Assembly: GCA_023101885.1 (NCBI GenBank) | Contig: JALPQD010000391.1 | Span: 1,975,515-2,039,514 of the forward strand | Direction of reading: 5' to 3' | Length of the DNA: 64,000 nt | DNA from: Typhlomys cinereus | Lineage: Eukaryota > Chordata > Mammalia > Rodentia > Platacanthomyidae | Shown here: in pieces, positions 11,316-22,639 of the stretch | Layout of the letters: each line of letters starts with the position of its first letter | Position numbering within the stretch: position 1 is the first letter of the stretch | The notes under the pieces: model-generated | Databases searched by the model: none | The model's input: the letters and a program-made list of their open reading frames with translations, nothing else | What the model was told of the DNA's origin: nothing | Made by a program: the position numbers and the translations under genes

Positions 11316-11562
11316 CTCTCCTGGACGCTGTGCATCCAGCTGATGTCCCGCTCGAACAGCACAGTGTAGCAGTCATTTGCCACGGGCACCAGGCGCCTGC
11401 CCTGCGGACCGGTGGGAATCCTTCGCCTTCGCCCAAACTGCTGCCTGCTGGCCACGGTGGGGCCCGCTCCCCTGTCCGGTCTCACACTGTACTGCCAGTG
11501 ACTGAGGCCTGGGAGGTGTCAGAATAAGCAGGTCGTAGGCAGAGGGGTCCCTTCGTGGAGTT
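11316..11562 (-). pseudogene. MAN2B2: MAN2B2 exon 11 remnant
   Basis: QNSTKG is followed, one base shifted, by PSAYDLLILT. Further on FGRRRRIPTGPQGRRLVPVA and NDCYTVLFERDISWMHSVQE match the family. The expected AG before GTCCAG reads TG, so the original acceptor looks lost; a cryptic CAG lies six bases inside. Donor GTGAGG is intact. Confidence 0.88.
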
Positions 11563-11956
11563 CTGGACCAGTCAGCAGCAAGAAGCCCCTCGGCCACCTG
11601 AACAAGCCCTGGTCCACATCCAGGACGGGAGCTCATCGCGGGGGTGGGGGGCAGCGGCCCCTCCCAGGTCTCCCACATATCCTCAGCTCTGGCTTTGCCT
11701 TCTGGGATCCCACAGAGTGTGTCACCCCTGGACCCTTCTTCCAGCTCGCTTCCCCTCCCCCCACTCCTCCCTCCACTTCACTCCTCCTTCCTCCTCCTTG
11801 GAGCAGGAAGGAGACCGCCCAACTCATGCGAGATGTCTTGGGATTGCAGAGAGGCGGCCTGAACCCCACCCAAGGACCTCCACTGAAGAGCCCCGCTCAG
11901 ACTCCCTAGGGCCTCAGCACGTGCAGAGGTGGAGGGAGGGTGAAGTGGAAATGGCT

Positions 11957-12118
11957 GCGCCCCGCACCTCACGCGTGTGCCGAGCAGACACGGGCTGCGC
12001 CCCTGCACCTCACGCGTGTACCGAGCAGACACGGGCTGCGCCCCGCACCTCACGCGTGTACCGAGCAGACACGGGCTGCGCCCTGCACCTCACACGTGTA
12101 CTGAGCAGACACGGGGCT
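11957..12118. repeat. 40-41 bp tandem array spanning MAN2B2 exon 10 donor
   Basis: Four copies of a unit that contains, on the minus strand, the end of exon 10 (GTGTCTGCTC) plus the donor-like GGTACACG and a few intron bases. The exon end and its donor were therefore multiplied four times. Copy lengths are 40, 41, 40 and 41. Confidence 0.93.
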
Positions 12119-12233
12119 GTCCGACTCGTCTGTGTCGCCGACTCTGGGGAAGCCAACGATCACGGTGATGACGGTGGTGACTGTCAGGCCAGAGGGTTGT
12201 GCACCGAAGCAGAGAATCCTGCAGATGTCGCAT
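12102..12233 (-). pseudogene. MAN2B2: MAN2B2 exon 10 remnant with in-frame TGA
   Basis: A CTCTACCAG acceptor precedes DATSAGFSASVHNPLA. There a one-base deletion turns the tryptophan position into TGA (12184-12186). The other frame continues VTTVITVIVGFPRVGDTDES and SPVSAQ, matching VTTIVTLTVGFPGV. The donor is one of four copies made by the adjacent array. Confidence 0.9.
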
Positions 12234-12656
12234 CTGGTAGAGAACAGGAATGTCTTGTGGTCATCTGATTCCCAGGGGAGCTCCTCTGCATGGAGAAACT
12301 GAGGCATGTGAGGCCCAGTCTTCCAGAGCCCTCAGGCAGCTGGGGAGAGGCAGGCAGACATGGGTGGAGGAGCAGGGGTCTCCTGCGGAATGGCTGCATC
12401 CTCTTGGGAAGCACCCCCCCCCCCCCGCAGCTGAGGCTCCATTCCTCACAGCTCTCCCTGTTGACCCACTCTGCTGAAGAGGCAGCTGATGCTCAGAGAG
12501 GTTCAGTCACCTGCCCGAGGCTGCCCAGCACCTAAGGCCTGGATCTGAAGCTTGGCAGCTGGCAATGTGAGCAGCTGAAGAACTTCCGGAGCCTTAAGGA
12601 TGGACTCGGTGATGTGGGCCTTTGTTCCGTCTGTGCTCCCAAGACCCTGAACACAA

Positions 12657-13145
12657 GGCCTCCCTCCCGGGCTGGGCGGTGCTCCCTCCCCGGCTGGGCG
12701 GTGCTCCCTCCCCGGCTGGGCGGTGCTCCCTCCCCGGCTGGGCGGTGCTCCCTCCCCGGCTGGGCGTGCTCCCTCCCCGGCTGGGCGTGCTCCCTCCCCG
12801 GCTGGGCGGTGCTCCCTCCCCCGCTGGGCGTGCTCCCTCCCCGGCTGGGCGGTGCTCCCTCCCCGGCTGGGCGGTGCTCCCTCCCCGGCTGGGCTGTGCT
12901 CCCTCCCTGGCTGGGCTGTGCTCCCCCCCCGGCTGGGCGTGCTCCCTCCCCGGATGGGCAGTGCTCCCTCCCCGGCTGGGCGTGCTCCCTCCCTGGCTGG
13001 GCGTGCTCCCTCCCCGGCTGGGCTGTGCTCCCCCCCCGGCTGGGCGTGCTCCCTCCCCGGATGGGCAGTGCTCCCTCCCCGGCTGGGCGTGCTCCCTCCC
13101 TGGCTGGGCGTGCTCCCTCCCCGGCTGGGCGTGCTCCCTCCTGGG
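12657..13145. repeat. 20-21 bp G/C-rich minisatellite
   Basis: About 23 copies of a CTCCCTCCCCGGCTGGGCGT-type unit, with GCGGTG and GCGTG variants, in the intron between exons 10 and 9. All frames stay open on both strands because the unit has no stop, giving spurious proteins of 175-250 residues. Confidence 0.97.
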
Positions 13146-14067
13146 CTGACAGTCCCCTCTGCCTGGGTCACTCTTTCGAGGCTTCTCTTCCTTCCTTCTA
13201 GGGACGCCTCCTGTGTGCTGCTCATGGTAACGGCACAGCCCTCCACTGTCATGCCTGGCAGTGACGTTATGGCTGGCCTGGGCTACATCTGTCTTTCTGA
13301 AACTATGTCTCCTACCAGACTGGCGTCCTCAGGACGGGGACCCTGCCTGTTTGTGTCTTGGTCAGGACCTGCAGATCAGATGGGGGGTCACACACACACA
13401 GTGAAGGAAGGGAAGGGCAGGGACAGCCGGAGGCATGGTCCTGAGCCTAAGGACACAGGGGACCAGTGACGTGCAAGGGGACCCACCTGCAGCCAAGCAG
13501 GGCACAAGGACCTGGGGCCTCGCTCAAGAAAATGGTGTGAAGGAGACCAGCTGGTCCTGTCTGCTCAGACTCTCCTGGTTTGGAACCTGAGTGGCGAGAG
13601 GGATCACCACACACGACACCGCACAGACGAAGGGGCTGGCCACGGCCGGCTGGAGGTGACCTGCAGTCCGGCTGGGCTCTGGAGGGAAGGCTGGGGCCAG
13701 GCCTCTGAGAGCACGCAGGGTAGCACAGGGTGATGGGGTCACACCTGGCTTTGCCCCCCTCTCTAGCTAGTGATCCCTCTCCCACCCCTGCTTGCTTTTC
13801 TCAGCTTGAAAATGAGCCCTTACCTTACAGAAGTGTTCACGGCATTAGTAGCCCGTGGGGAGGGGTCTGAGGTTAGTAAGTAGCCTGATGCATTAGCGGT
13901 TCGATGGGTCCAGTCCTACTCGGCCCTTTCGGTTTCTGGGACCAGGAAGCAGGCCCAGAGCACTGGATCCACAGCCAGGGTCATTGCATGGAAATGGGGG
14001 TCACAGAGACCGTGGACTGAGGCCGAGGCTCGGGTGCGCAGGGCCGCCCCTCCCTGCTTGCCTGTAC

Positions 14068-14266
14068 CGGATGCCGGGGCCCGTCCAGGGCGATGGCGGG
14101 GCCCGTCCAGGGCGATGGCGGGGCCCGTCCAGGGCGATGGCGGGGCCCGTCCAGGGCGATGGCGGTCATCAGCGTGCACACGCCCAGCGTGCCCGCGGCC
14201 AGGTGACCCCAGTACATCTCGCTCACTTTGGGGGGCTCCGTCCCAGTGATGCCATCATGAGGTGCA
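14068..14266 (-). pseudogene. MAN2B2: MAN2B2 exon 9 remnant
   Basis: After CCCACAAG the sequence reads [38 protein letters not shown], matching HHDAITGTESPKVRDMY and the segment after it. One base is missing near the HH pair. Past ALDG the exon is filled by four copies of a 22-bp unit that break the frame. Confidence 0.88.
14076..14163. repeat. 22-bp tandem array inside MAN2B2 exon 9
   Basis: Four identical copies of GGGGCCCGTCCAGGGCGATG plus GC. The first copy on the coding strand holds the codons for IALDG, so exon sequence was amplified. 22 is not a multiple of three. Confidence 0.97.
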
Positions 14267-14693
14267 CTTGTGGGCCCATGTTGAGAAAGCAGGGGGTCGG
14301 TCCCTGGCCCTGGGGGTCCTCATGAGGCGGTAGCTCCTGAGAGGATCCGGGGGAACAAACCTTTCCATCTTACAGAGGAGGGGCCTTGCATAGCTTCCTG
14401 CCCCCGTGGACGCGCCCAAGGACCCTGTGCCCCACGGGAGACGCTGTGGGCGCGGCTTCCCTCTGCAACGTCTCCCCATGGACGACCCGCTGCGTACAGA
14501 CGAAGCTCATGCTCCTCCGTACAAGGGGAGGGAGAGTCTCCTTTTGGGGGGACCGAGACTCTGGGGCTGGCATCCCCTCAGCTCTGCAGGACTTAGAGCT
14601 CAGCCAGTGTCCAACATGGATCTTGGCGCCATTACCTCTGACAGCTTCACAAGGCTGCTTTCTGCTGGGTGGCAAGTTACAAGACTTCTGGGG

Positions 14694-14899
14694 GCGCTGG
14701 AGAGGTGGCTCAGGGGTTGAGCCTGCGCCTTGAAGGCAGAAGGTCCTGAGTTCGGATCCCAGATCCCACGTATAGACGCCGGCGGAAGTGGGGGCGGCCT
14801 GCGCTTCTGGTCCTGGTAGGGCGGAGCCTGTGAATCCCTGGGCAGAGTAAACAAGGAGGAGGTGGAGGCGTCCATGGTGGTTCCCGAATTTGTCCCTGG

Positions 14900-14948
<49 letters not shown>

Positions 14949-14957
14949 TGAATAAAT
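14694..14957 (+). repeat. tRNA-derived SINE, same subfamily as 5654-5973
   Basis: Opens GCGCTGGAGAGGTGGCTCAG, followed by the same GC-rich body, then a (CA)n tract at about 14902-14946 and AATTGAATAAATAAG. It lies in the intron between MAN2B2 exons 9 and 8. Confidence 0.88.
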
Positions 14958-15276
14958 AAGAAATAAAACAAAAGACTTGTTGGGGCCCAGTTTCCCTTGG
15001 GTACCATGGGGGATAAGCGCCGATGGAAATGGGTACAGGGAGGGAAGTAGGGCTCAGAGAGGGAAAGTCACAAACCCGAGGCCACACAGCCTGGTCGAAA
15101 CTGGGATTCTACTCTTTCCTCAGTCACCTTGTAAAATCGGCTGCAGCCCTTAAAGAAACAGCAAAGGGACCTCATTTTTCTCATGTGTAAAGTAGGGTCT
15201 CTAAGTCCCAGGGCTGGGGCCTAATGCTTAGCACATGGTGGGAGGATAGGGCAGGGACCATGTGGGATGGACTCAC

Positions 15277-15466
15277 CTCACACACAGCGCAGCGGAGCTG
15301 CTGCAGTTGCTGTGGGGCCAGGCAGGATCCACACCGTCACTGGGCGCAGGCCACATGGAGCGCGTGAACACGGACTCCCCCACGTAGAGCAGGGCACTGG
15401 CTCGCCGTGCCAGCCCCTTGAGCGCGCTGTGGGACGTGTAGAAGCCTGTCCAGGTTTTCAACATTT
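15277..15466 (-). pseudogene. MAN2B2: MAN2B2 exon 8 remnant
   Basis: After TTTCCCAG the frame reads [50 protein letters not shown] one-base deletion then shifts the match [12 protein letters not shown] to another frame. The donor is GTGAGT, and most of the exon is well kept. Confidence 0.92.
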
Positions 15467-15908
15467 CTGGGAAACAGGGACACAAAGTTAGGCCGACCCC
15501 CCTCCCGTGAGACGCCTGAGCACGAGTCAGGAAAGAGCTGGGGCTCCAGGTCGCCCCAATCACCCAGGGAGGCGTTGGGGCCGGCAGTGATCCCAAGACC
15601 CCAGGCTGGGGGCAGCCGCAGGCCTTACAGCCAGAGAAGCGGCCCCAGCCCAGGAGACATGCACGGTCTCCCCTGAACGCAGGGCCGGGGGAGCCGGGCG
15701 GGAGACTGACGTGAGGCCCGGACAGTGTCTCAAGCACCGAGCAGTGCAAGAAAAGCAGCGGACCACCACGAGCGGGCGTGAGGAAGAGCTGGGCAGGGAG
15801 GTTCTGCAGGAAGGGAGGCGGGAACAGCTGTGTGGGGGGCAGTCAGGCCAGCTGCGCAGGAGGAACGCCGAGCCCATACTGTGCCCCTGCCTGGCACCCA
15901 CCAGCCTC

Positions 15909-16087
15909 GTCCCCGAGGAGTAGGGCAGGAAGTCGCGGTGGTCACGCATGCTCCGTGCAGGGCTCTGAAGTAGTGGCCCAGCGTGGCGTACTGCGCCGAG
16001 CTGCCGAGCTGCGCGTGGCCGTTGACGTGGTCCAGCAGGGGCCATGTCGGTGAGCTGCACCGAGGCACTGAAGAACTGTTGTCACGC
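15909..16087 (-). pseudogene. MAN2B2: MAN2B2 exon 7 remnant
   Basis: Several lesions meet here. The expected acceptor AG before GCGTGACAA reads GG. One base is lost in the CDKQFF codons and two in [32 protein letters not shown] and GHYFRALHG follow in one frame. A deletion with frame change then removes the NVTWR glycosylation site, and [12 protein letters not shown] is in another frame. No clear donor. Confidence 0.87.
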
Positions 16088-16104
16088 CCCCAGGACGCAG
16101 GAGT

Positions 16105-16235
16105 GGGGGCCTCGGTTTCCTCATCTGCAGAATGCACACCACCATTGCCCGCCCTCTGGTCCTACAGAGCCAGTTAGTTGGGTGGCATGATAACCACGAA
16201 CAGTGCTTGGTGCACAGTGGTGCTCAGTAAGGGTC
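16105..16235. repeat. MIR-like ancient SINE
   Basis: Shows the GGTTTCCTCATCTGCAGAAT core and the CACAGTGGTGCTCAGTAAG-type tail of mammalian MIR elements. Intronic. Confidence 0.65.
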
Positions 16236-16326
16236 AATGATGCGGATGGGGGTCACTGTCCCTGGGACCGTCCCCCTCGAGAACCTTGCAGCACTGTCGG
16301 CCCTTCTCACAGACGAGGAGACCGAT

Positions 16327-16530
16327 GCATGCAGAGGCCGGGGAGGGAGGCCGGGGAGGGAGGCTGGGGAGGGAGGCCGGGGAGGGAGGCTGGGGAGAGA
16401 GGCCAGGGAGGGAGGCCGGGGGGGGGAGGCCGGGGAGGAGGCCGGGGAGGGAGGCCGGGGAGGGAGGCCGGGGAGGGAGGCTGAGGAGGGAGCCCGGGGA
16501 GGGAGGCTGAGGAGGGAGCCCGGGGAGGGA
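16327..16530. repeat. GGGAGGGAGGCCGG purine-rich minisatellite
   Basis: About fourteen copies of a ~14-bp G-rich unit on the plus strand, intronic between MAN2B2 exons 7 and 6. Runs of GGGG and GGG make G-quadruplex formation plausible. Confidence 0.92.
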
Positions 16531-16762
16531 GGCAGCAGTGTGAAGCCCAGGCCTCCGCCCCACACGCTTTGAAGGGAAAACAAGGAAGGCTGGAGGTAGC
16601 AGAAGCTGTTGTGACCAGGAGGACGGGGCCCAGGGGTTTGCAGAGAAGGGCGGGGCAGCAAGGCCTGGTGGGGACAGGTGAGAACTGGTCCGGGGCAGGG
16701 CTATGCCCTAACTGCTTGGCAGACCAGGCTCTGAGGACACCTGGGCCTGGGGCATGTCATGC

Positions 16763-16937
16763 CCAGGGCCACAGAACGTGGGGAGTCCGACACGAAGCTC
16801 GCTGCTTCATGTTAGTGGCCAGGGCTTCATCATAGAGGTGGGTGTTGGCTGGGGCGACAGGCTCACTCACGTTGAGGTACATGCCATCTGGCCGTGGTTC
16901 CGGGAAGACTGCCACACCATTCCAGTAAAAGCCGGAC
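16763..16937 (-). pseudogene. MAN2B2: MAN2B2 exon 6 (open frame, GC donor)
   Basis: After CCCCGCAG the frame is open: [58 protein letters not shown]. Compared with the family a single codon is gone (one C where WF stands). The donor position reads GC (TGG then GCATGA) instead of GT, and lacks the strong context that usually goes with GC donors. Confidence 0.93.
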
Positions 16938-17175
16938 CTGCGGGGGGCAGAGAGTGAATGGAGAGGTGCCTCATCGGGGCTGGGGGAGCCTGGCCAGTTG
17001 GACCTAAGCACCGCTGCGACCCACATGGAGCCGGTGCTGGCTCAGAGCGATGGCATCTCTGGGGTGGCCTGTTGCCCCATCCTGGCTTGGCGGGGGCAGG
17101 GTGGGCTCACCTTGGGCATGCAGTCCCAGGGGACGCCCTAGACCGCAGTAGTCAAGATAATCATTCTAAATCTAT

Positions 17176-17370
17176 TGTTAGTTACGTGTGTGTGGTGTGA
17201 TGTGTGTGTGTGTGGATCATGTTACGGTGCGTGTGTGAAGGTTAGAGGGCCACTCCGTGGAGTCGATCTCTTCCTCTACCTCTTTGTGGAATCTGGGGAT
17301 TTGAACTCAGGTGGTCAGGCTTCCACAGCAAGCGCCTTTACCTGCTGAGCCATCTCGCCAACTCCCAAGA
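17176..17370 (-). repeat. B2-like SINE
   Basis: On the minus strand it starts GGAGTTGGCGAGATGGCTCA and carries the AGTTCAAATCCCCAGATTCC box B region, ending in a (CA)n-like stretch. Confidence 0.75.
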
Positions 17371-17399
17371 TAAGTAATATTTAATACAATTAAAGAAAA

Positions 17400-17515
17400 C
17401 AAAGAGTTGGGCAGATTGGCTTACACCTGTCCTCCCAGCATTCAGGAAACTGAGGCAGGAGGATTGACATGAGTTCAAGGCTAGCCTTGGCTACAGAGGG
17501 AAAAAACCCAAACCA
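17400..17515 (+). repeat. B1-like SINE
   Basis: Reads TGGGCAGATTGGCTTACACC, then CCTCCCAGCATTCAGGAAAC, TGAGGCAGGAGGATTGACAT and an A-rich end, the standard B1 order. Confidence 0.85.
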
Positions 17516-19028
17516 AGCTACCCACCCAACTAAGCTCCCCACCACCCCACCAGAGTCAACTCGAACATCCATATGATACCTGAGGTTTCGACAAGAACAG
17601 GCCTGGCACTGACAGTTCCTGCAACAGGGTCTGGAGACCCCAGTCCCAGCTGTGGCCCCCTCGATAGAGCCACATAGCCTGGGTGGTAGCTGCGGCACTG
17701 CGGTCTGGTGCCCAAGGCCCGGGTCATCTGGCAGCATGTTGCGCGTCCTCGCTGCGTCTGTGCCTCCTAGGGGAACGCATAGGCAGCTACCAAAGGGCTA
17801 GTGGACGCAGTGTGGGTGCATGCCTGGCACACAGTGTGCCCAGCCAGCGACAACATTCCGAGTCTCCTGCCTGGCGTCCCCTTCTCTCTTGTCTGAAGAC
17901 CTCAGGTAAAACGGGGCACAGTGGGCATTTAAACCCAGGTCTGCGCTGCAGAGGATGGAGGCGGCCGTCACCCAGGCGATGACCAGAGTCAAGAGTTGGT
18001 TCTGCCTCCTTTGCCTGTCTCGGGACCATGGTGGTTTCCTGTGACTCAGTTTCTCCCTTCCCAAATGGAGTACTCAGAATGTCTCCCGGGGTGGCGAAGA
18101 CTTCCCAGGTGGCAGAGCGGAATGGCCAGGCCGAAGGACTGTCTGTCAAGCAAGCAGCACGGAGCTGGGCCCCCTACTTGGCACCACCTCTCCCACTGCA
18201 TCCTGGTTCTTTGCGCACACCACTGCACCCCCTGCCCCCTCACCCTCTCCAGCTCACCCCAGGAAGGAGGTGCCAGGAGGCCTGAGAGTCCACATATGGT
18301 TTGACCTGGAGCCCCAAATGCCCACCTGTCGCACCCATCTCGGCCCTACTTGCTGAGAAAGGTCCCCCAGCTGTGTTTACTCAGCCGCTGGTCCTCAGCG
18401 TCCCTCCTTGCCTTAGGGACAGAGTTCTCAAGCGCTGGCAGCCAGGGCCACCCTGTACTATCGGGCCCACCCCTGCTGCCTGCCTCAGGGGACCTTCCCT
18501 GGAGCTGGTGTGTGGGGCGGTGGTCACAGCAGGGCTGAGTTGAGTTCAGCGCCTCCTGCTGTTCTGGGCAGGGACGTCCCTTACCACTGGGCGATGGCCC
18601 TGCGGGATGGAGGGGCTCCTGGGGAGGGGCCCTGTCCCCCTTCAGCTCCCGTAGGACAGGGGCAGGGGCTGCAGCACAGAGTGCGCGGGACTAATTTCTG
18701 GCCAATCCTCCACAGTGAGCCAGGCCACCCAGGAGCAGGTGGGGACAGGGCCCCCACACCTGCCCCACACCCTAACACACCCTAACACCTAACACAAGCC
18801 CTGGGGCAGGAGGGGGAGCGGGAGGGCACCAACCCCTCCCCACCACCACGGAGGGTGTTGCGGGAGGGTGGGGGCAGCGTGGGGCTCCAGACACCAGCTG
18901 ACTCAATTTCCCCCCATAGGTGGGCCGGCTGAAGGCCAGAGCCTGCAGGGATCCGTCAGGGTCCGGCTGTCCCGGAAGGTGCCGGCATTATCCCTTCTCG
19001 GCTCTGCAGCTCTGCAGCTGGCATCCAC

Positions 19029-19138
19029 CTGTTGGAGAGCAGCTGTGGGACGGTGCAGTAGCTGTACTGCTCCATGACGTGCGTGAAGATCTGCTGCGCC
19101 CGCAGGGATGGGGACCCTCGCCGCACAAACTGCAGCTC
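19029..19138 (-). pseudogene. MAN2B2: MAN2B2 exon 5 (open frame)
   Basis: Between a TCCTCAG acceptor and a GTGGAT donor the frame reads [20 protein letters not shown] then [16 protein letters not shown]. Two codons are missing relative to the family, in frame. The conserved VWRG tryptophan is arginine. No frameshift or stop. Confidence 0.92.
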
Positions 19139-19831
19139 CTGAGGACCGAGAGAGGGGGGACAGGTGAGGGCAAGGGCCACACCCACCGGCGCCCTGGCTC
19201 AGCCTTTCTCTACTGTCCACCTCATAAGCCCCTCCTATGCAGGCAGGTGTCCCCAGAGCTGCAGGGGACCCCGGGCTCTGTCTTCCGGAGCTGTATGCCG
19301 GGCTCCAGCCTCTGTGTGGGCCTCCCTGACCAGGCCTCACCGAGACGCCCATTCTCGGCTTGAATGCCCTGGGGACGGGGCCCTCACGCCTGCAGCTAGT
19401 GCTCGATGTTCTGATGGCCGGGGTGTGCTGGGTCCAGAGCTGGTCCTGTTGAGTGCTACGGGTCCTTTTCCACGGGAGAAGTGGGGGAAGCCGCGCCCTG
19501 CATCTCCTAGGGCCATCACAGGTAGAATTAGTAATGGGGCTGGGGGTGTGCCCACGTTGACCGGCAGCCTCATAAACACCCCTTCTCCAGCTCCCCTAGA
19601 ACCCAAACCTATCTCAGTGAAATTCCAGTCTCTAGGGACCATCCTGGACAGGACACCTTACCTTCTGGGGCCTTGGTCTTCCCATCTGTAAGATGGGTGT
19701 AGCTACCGTTACACTAAATACATAGTAAGCTGAATTGCACCCCACACAGATTCACTGATGTCCTCTCAGCATATGCGGGTCTATGTGGATGGGGTGATGT
19801 CAACACAAGCTCATTAAGAAAGATCCCAAGG

Positions 19832-20042
19832 CCTGGATGGTTAGGGGTTAAGACTCTGCCTCACAAGCAGAAGGACCTAAGTTTGGATCCTGGAGCCCAC
19901 ATAAAATGCCAAGTGGAAATGGTGGCAGCTTGCACTCTGGAAGGTGGAGCCTGGGAAATTGCAGAGTGAAGAAAAAAGGAGGTAAAAGCAACTTAAGATG
20001 CCTTCCAGAGTCACCCTTGGGTCTCCACAGGCACACACAGTG

Positions 20043-20111
<69 letters not shown>

Positions 20112-20115
20112 GCTG
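19832..20115 (+). repeat. tRNA-derived SINE of DIP-like type
   Basis: It starts CCTGGATGGTTAGGGGTTAA, has GGATCCTGGAGCCCACATAA in place of a normal tRNA end, and finishes in a long (CT)n then (CA)n tract at 20046-20112. The CCCACATAAAATGCC stretch resembles DIP elements of jerboas. Subfamily naming is tentative. Confidence 0.7.
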
Positions 20116-20119
20116 GCGT

Positions 20120-20200
20120 CTGGGTCTAGAGGGGCAATGGACATAGGACACTCGCCTAGCACTGCGAGGCCTGGCTTTACCCCCAGCCCACTAAGCAGGA
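20120..20200 (+). repeat. ID-like tRNA-derived fragment
   Basis: Contains GGTCTAGAGGGGCAATGGAC and CTCGCCTAGCACTGCGAGGC, resembling the A and B boxes of rodent ID elements. No intact tRNA fold was seen. Confidence 0.5.
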
Positions 20201-22639
20201 GGCGGCAGAAAGTTGTGCCAACTCCTGATGCCCTCCGCTGACCATGCCTGCCTATCCCTCTGGTCTTCAGCCGTGTTTTCGGGGTGCGGCTGGTTCCTGT
20301 GGAGGAACACCCTTGAAAGAGGCCAGCCCGACCCCAGGCCCACCAGGGTGCCCTCCCCTCGCCCATACCCCTGCTCACTGGCCAGGCCAAGCAGGCCTTG
20401 GGGGTTGCACACAGTAGGGCTTCAGGTGTAAGCTCTTAACTGCACGCACGGCACACAGACGCCGTGAGTTTCTGAATGTGTCATGTTGTCAGCGGCAACA
20501 AGTGCTTCACACCGCTGCGCAGCCATCGCCACATCCAGAGCCTCCCATCTCGCAACACTGAGCCTTCTCCATTGCACACAGCTCCCCCCCCCTACTGTAG
20601 GACTCTAGGGATGTAGAAGCCCTAGAGACCTCCCATAAGGGGGGACCCTGCAGAACTTGCCTTCTGGGCCTGGATGTCCCCAAGGTTCCCCCTCCTCTGC
20701 ATGCAGTGAGGAGGATCTGCCCATGGGCTTGGGCAGAACCTCGATGTTGGCATCTGCCCAGTTGTTGATGGGTGCACTGGCCACAGAACGTTAAGGGCCT
20801 AAGACGTGGTGGTTCAGAACTACTGTGACAGTCCCATGAGGCAGAAGGGAGGGTGTGGCTACTCCTCGGGGACAGCGGCTGCCATGTTCCAAGCAGTCAC
20901 ACTGAGGAACTGAATCCTCTGGCCAACAGCAGAAAGGAATGAGGGCCTCTTGCAGCTTTAAAGTGGGTCTCAGACATCGCAGGCCCATCCGGCACCCTCG
21001 GAGAGCAGGAGCCCAGGTCGAGCCTCTTGTGTCTCCTCACCCAGAAACTGCACAAGCCAACGTCTGTCGTAGGAAGCTACCGCACTTGGACTAACTTGTC
21101 ACACAGCAGTAGCTGACAACTGCAAAGAGCTGTGCACATTTGCTGGGAACATTCGGGAGCCTCCGCATTGGAGCAGCCACTGCTCCATGGGTCGAAGAAG
21201 CCACTGACTAGTGTCCCCCAGTTCTGCCCCGGGGGTGTCTGCCTACCATCTGATGGGGCTGTAGTCAGCGTGGAAAGAAAAGGGGATGAAGCCTCGGTGT
21301 TCCCCAAGCCTGGGGGCACTGGTGGAGACCCCGGTGATTTAGATTGGGTCACACAGTTCCGTTCTGTCCCATGAGCAAAATAATGGCTTGCAGACCAAGC
21401 CTCCCCCGCTGCCTTCGACCTGCTTCCAACCCTTACGACAGGATCGCAAATCCTGGACCTTTCCCAGCCTCCCCTGCAGCAGGTAGAGACCGTTTGACTA
21501 ACCTCCGGCCAAAACAACCAAACAGAAACTATACATTCTGTTCCCAGCCCCCCGGGCCATGTGACCAAGTTCTGGCCAAGAGGAATGTGGACAGAGGGCC
21601 AGTCCTGGTCGCCCCTCACAAGGACCCACGAGTCACTGGAGCACAGGCAGCCAGCCACACCACATGGAACCTCAACCTGAAGCCTGGGGGGCGGCTCTCC
21701 CACCCACCTGAGAGGATGGATCAAGGAGGCCACTGGGCCTGTCTGTAGGAGAGCGTGTAACTGAGTGTAACTGTGAGCAAGACCAGTCCTAGGCAGGTGG
21801 TCCCAGACTGACAGATGCGAGCTCTGCTTTGGCTGTGACAACCTGACACTTCCCTTGGCTCCTGCCGTCCCATCATCCCTGACACATGGGCTGTGACGCG
21901 GCACTGCGAGCTGCAACCAAGCCTTCCCGCTGAGTTGCTCGGGTCGGGTGCTGCAGGACGTGCAGTGCATCACAGTCTGCAAGCGCAGGCTCCTCCCAGA
22001 GGGCACACGAATCCTCCTTCCTGCTGGAGGAGCAAAGCCAGCCAGGGACTGGCCTGGCCTCTAGAGCGTCTTCAGCACTGGGGAAAGCGGAAGAGGAGGG
22101 GAGGTGGCCGCCGCAACTGCAGTTCTTTTGTCCTGGGGCACCGGGGGCCCCCAGCACACAGCAGGAGCTCTGTCTGCAGCGGCCTGAGGAGTCTGGGAGG
22201 CCTGAGGAGGGTCTCATCCATAACCACTGTCTGCATGGGTGGAAAACCCAGAGATGCATGGCGCCCAGAAGCAAGGCTGTCAGAAGCTGGGAGTCAGAGA
22301 CCTGACACGGGGGACGCGGAGGGGGTGAGCATCTGAACAGCTTCCGGCTCCATGATGTCCCGAGTATGCTGGGGCCCACAGTGGGAATGGGGGGGTTTGG
22401 GTTCCACACTGGAAGGGAGAGACCATGGGACTTGACGCTTGTCACGAGTCCTCGACTGACCTTGATGGGGTTTCTACCGCCACCGAGTCTACCTCCACAC
22501 AGGCAAAAGAAGACTGAGGATTTTGACGAAGGCCTCCTCCTCCTCCTCAGCCACCACTAGGACTCGGTGAGCAAGTCCCACTCAGCGGCTGCACGTGTGG
22601 TGGTGAGGGGAGGGCACGGGGTACGATTCTGATGGCGAC

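Noticed and set aside
12503..13252. 249-residue minus-strand open frame (and plus-strand frames of 175-248 residues)
   Set aside because: They lie within a 20-21 bp minisatellite whose unit lacks stops in every frame. No domain is present.
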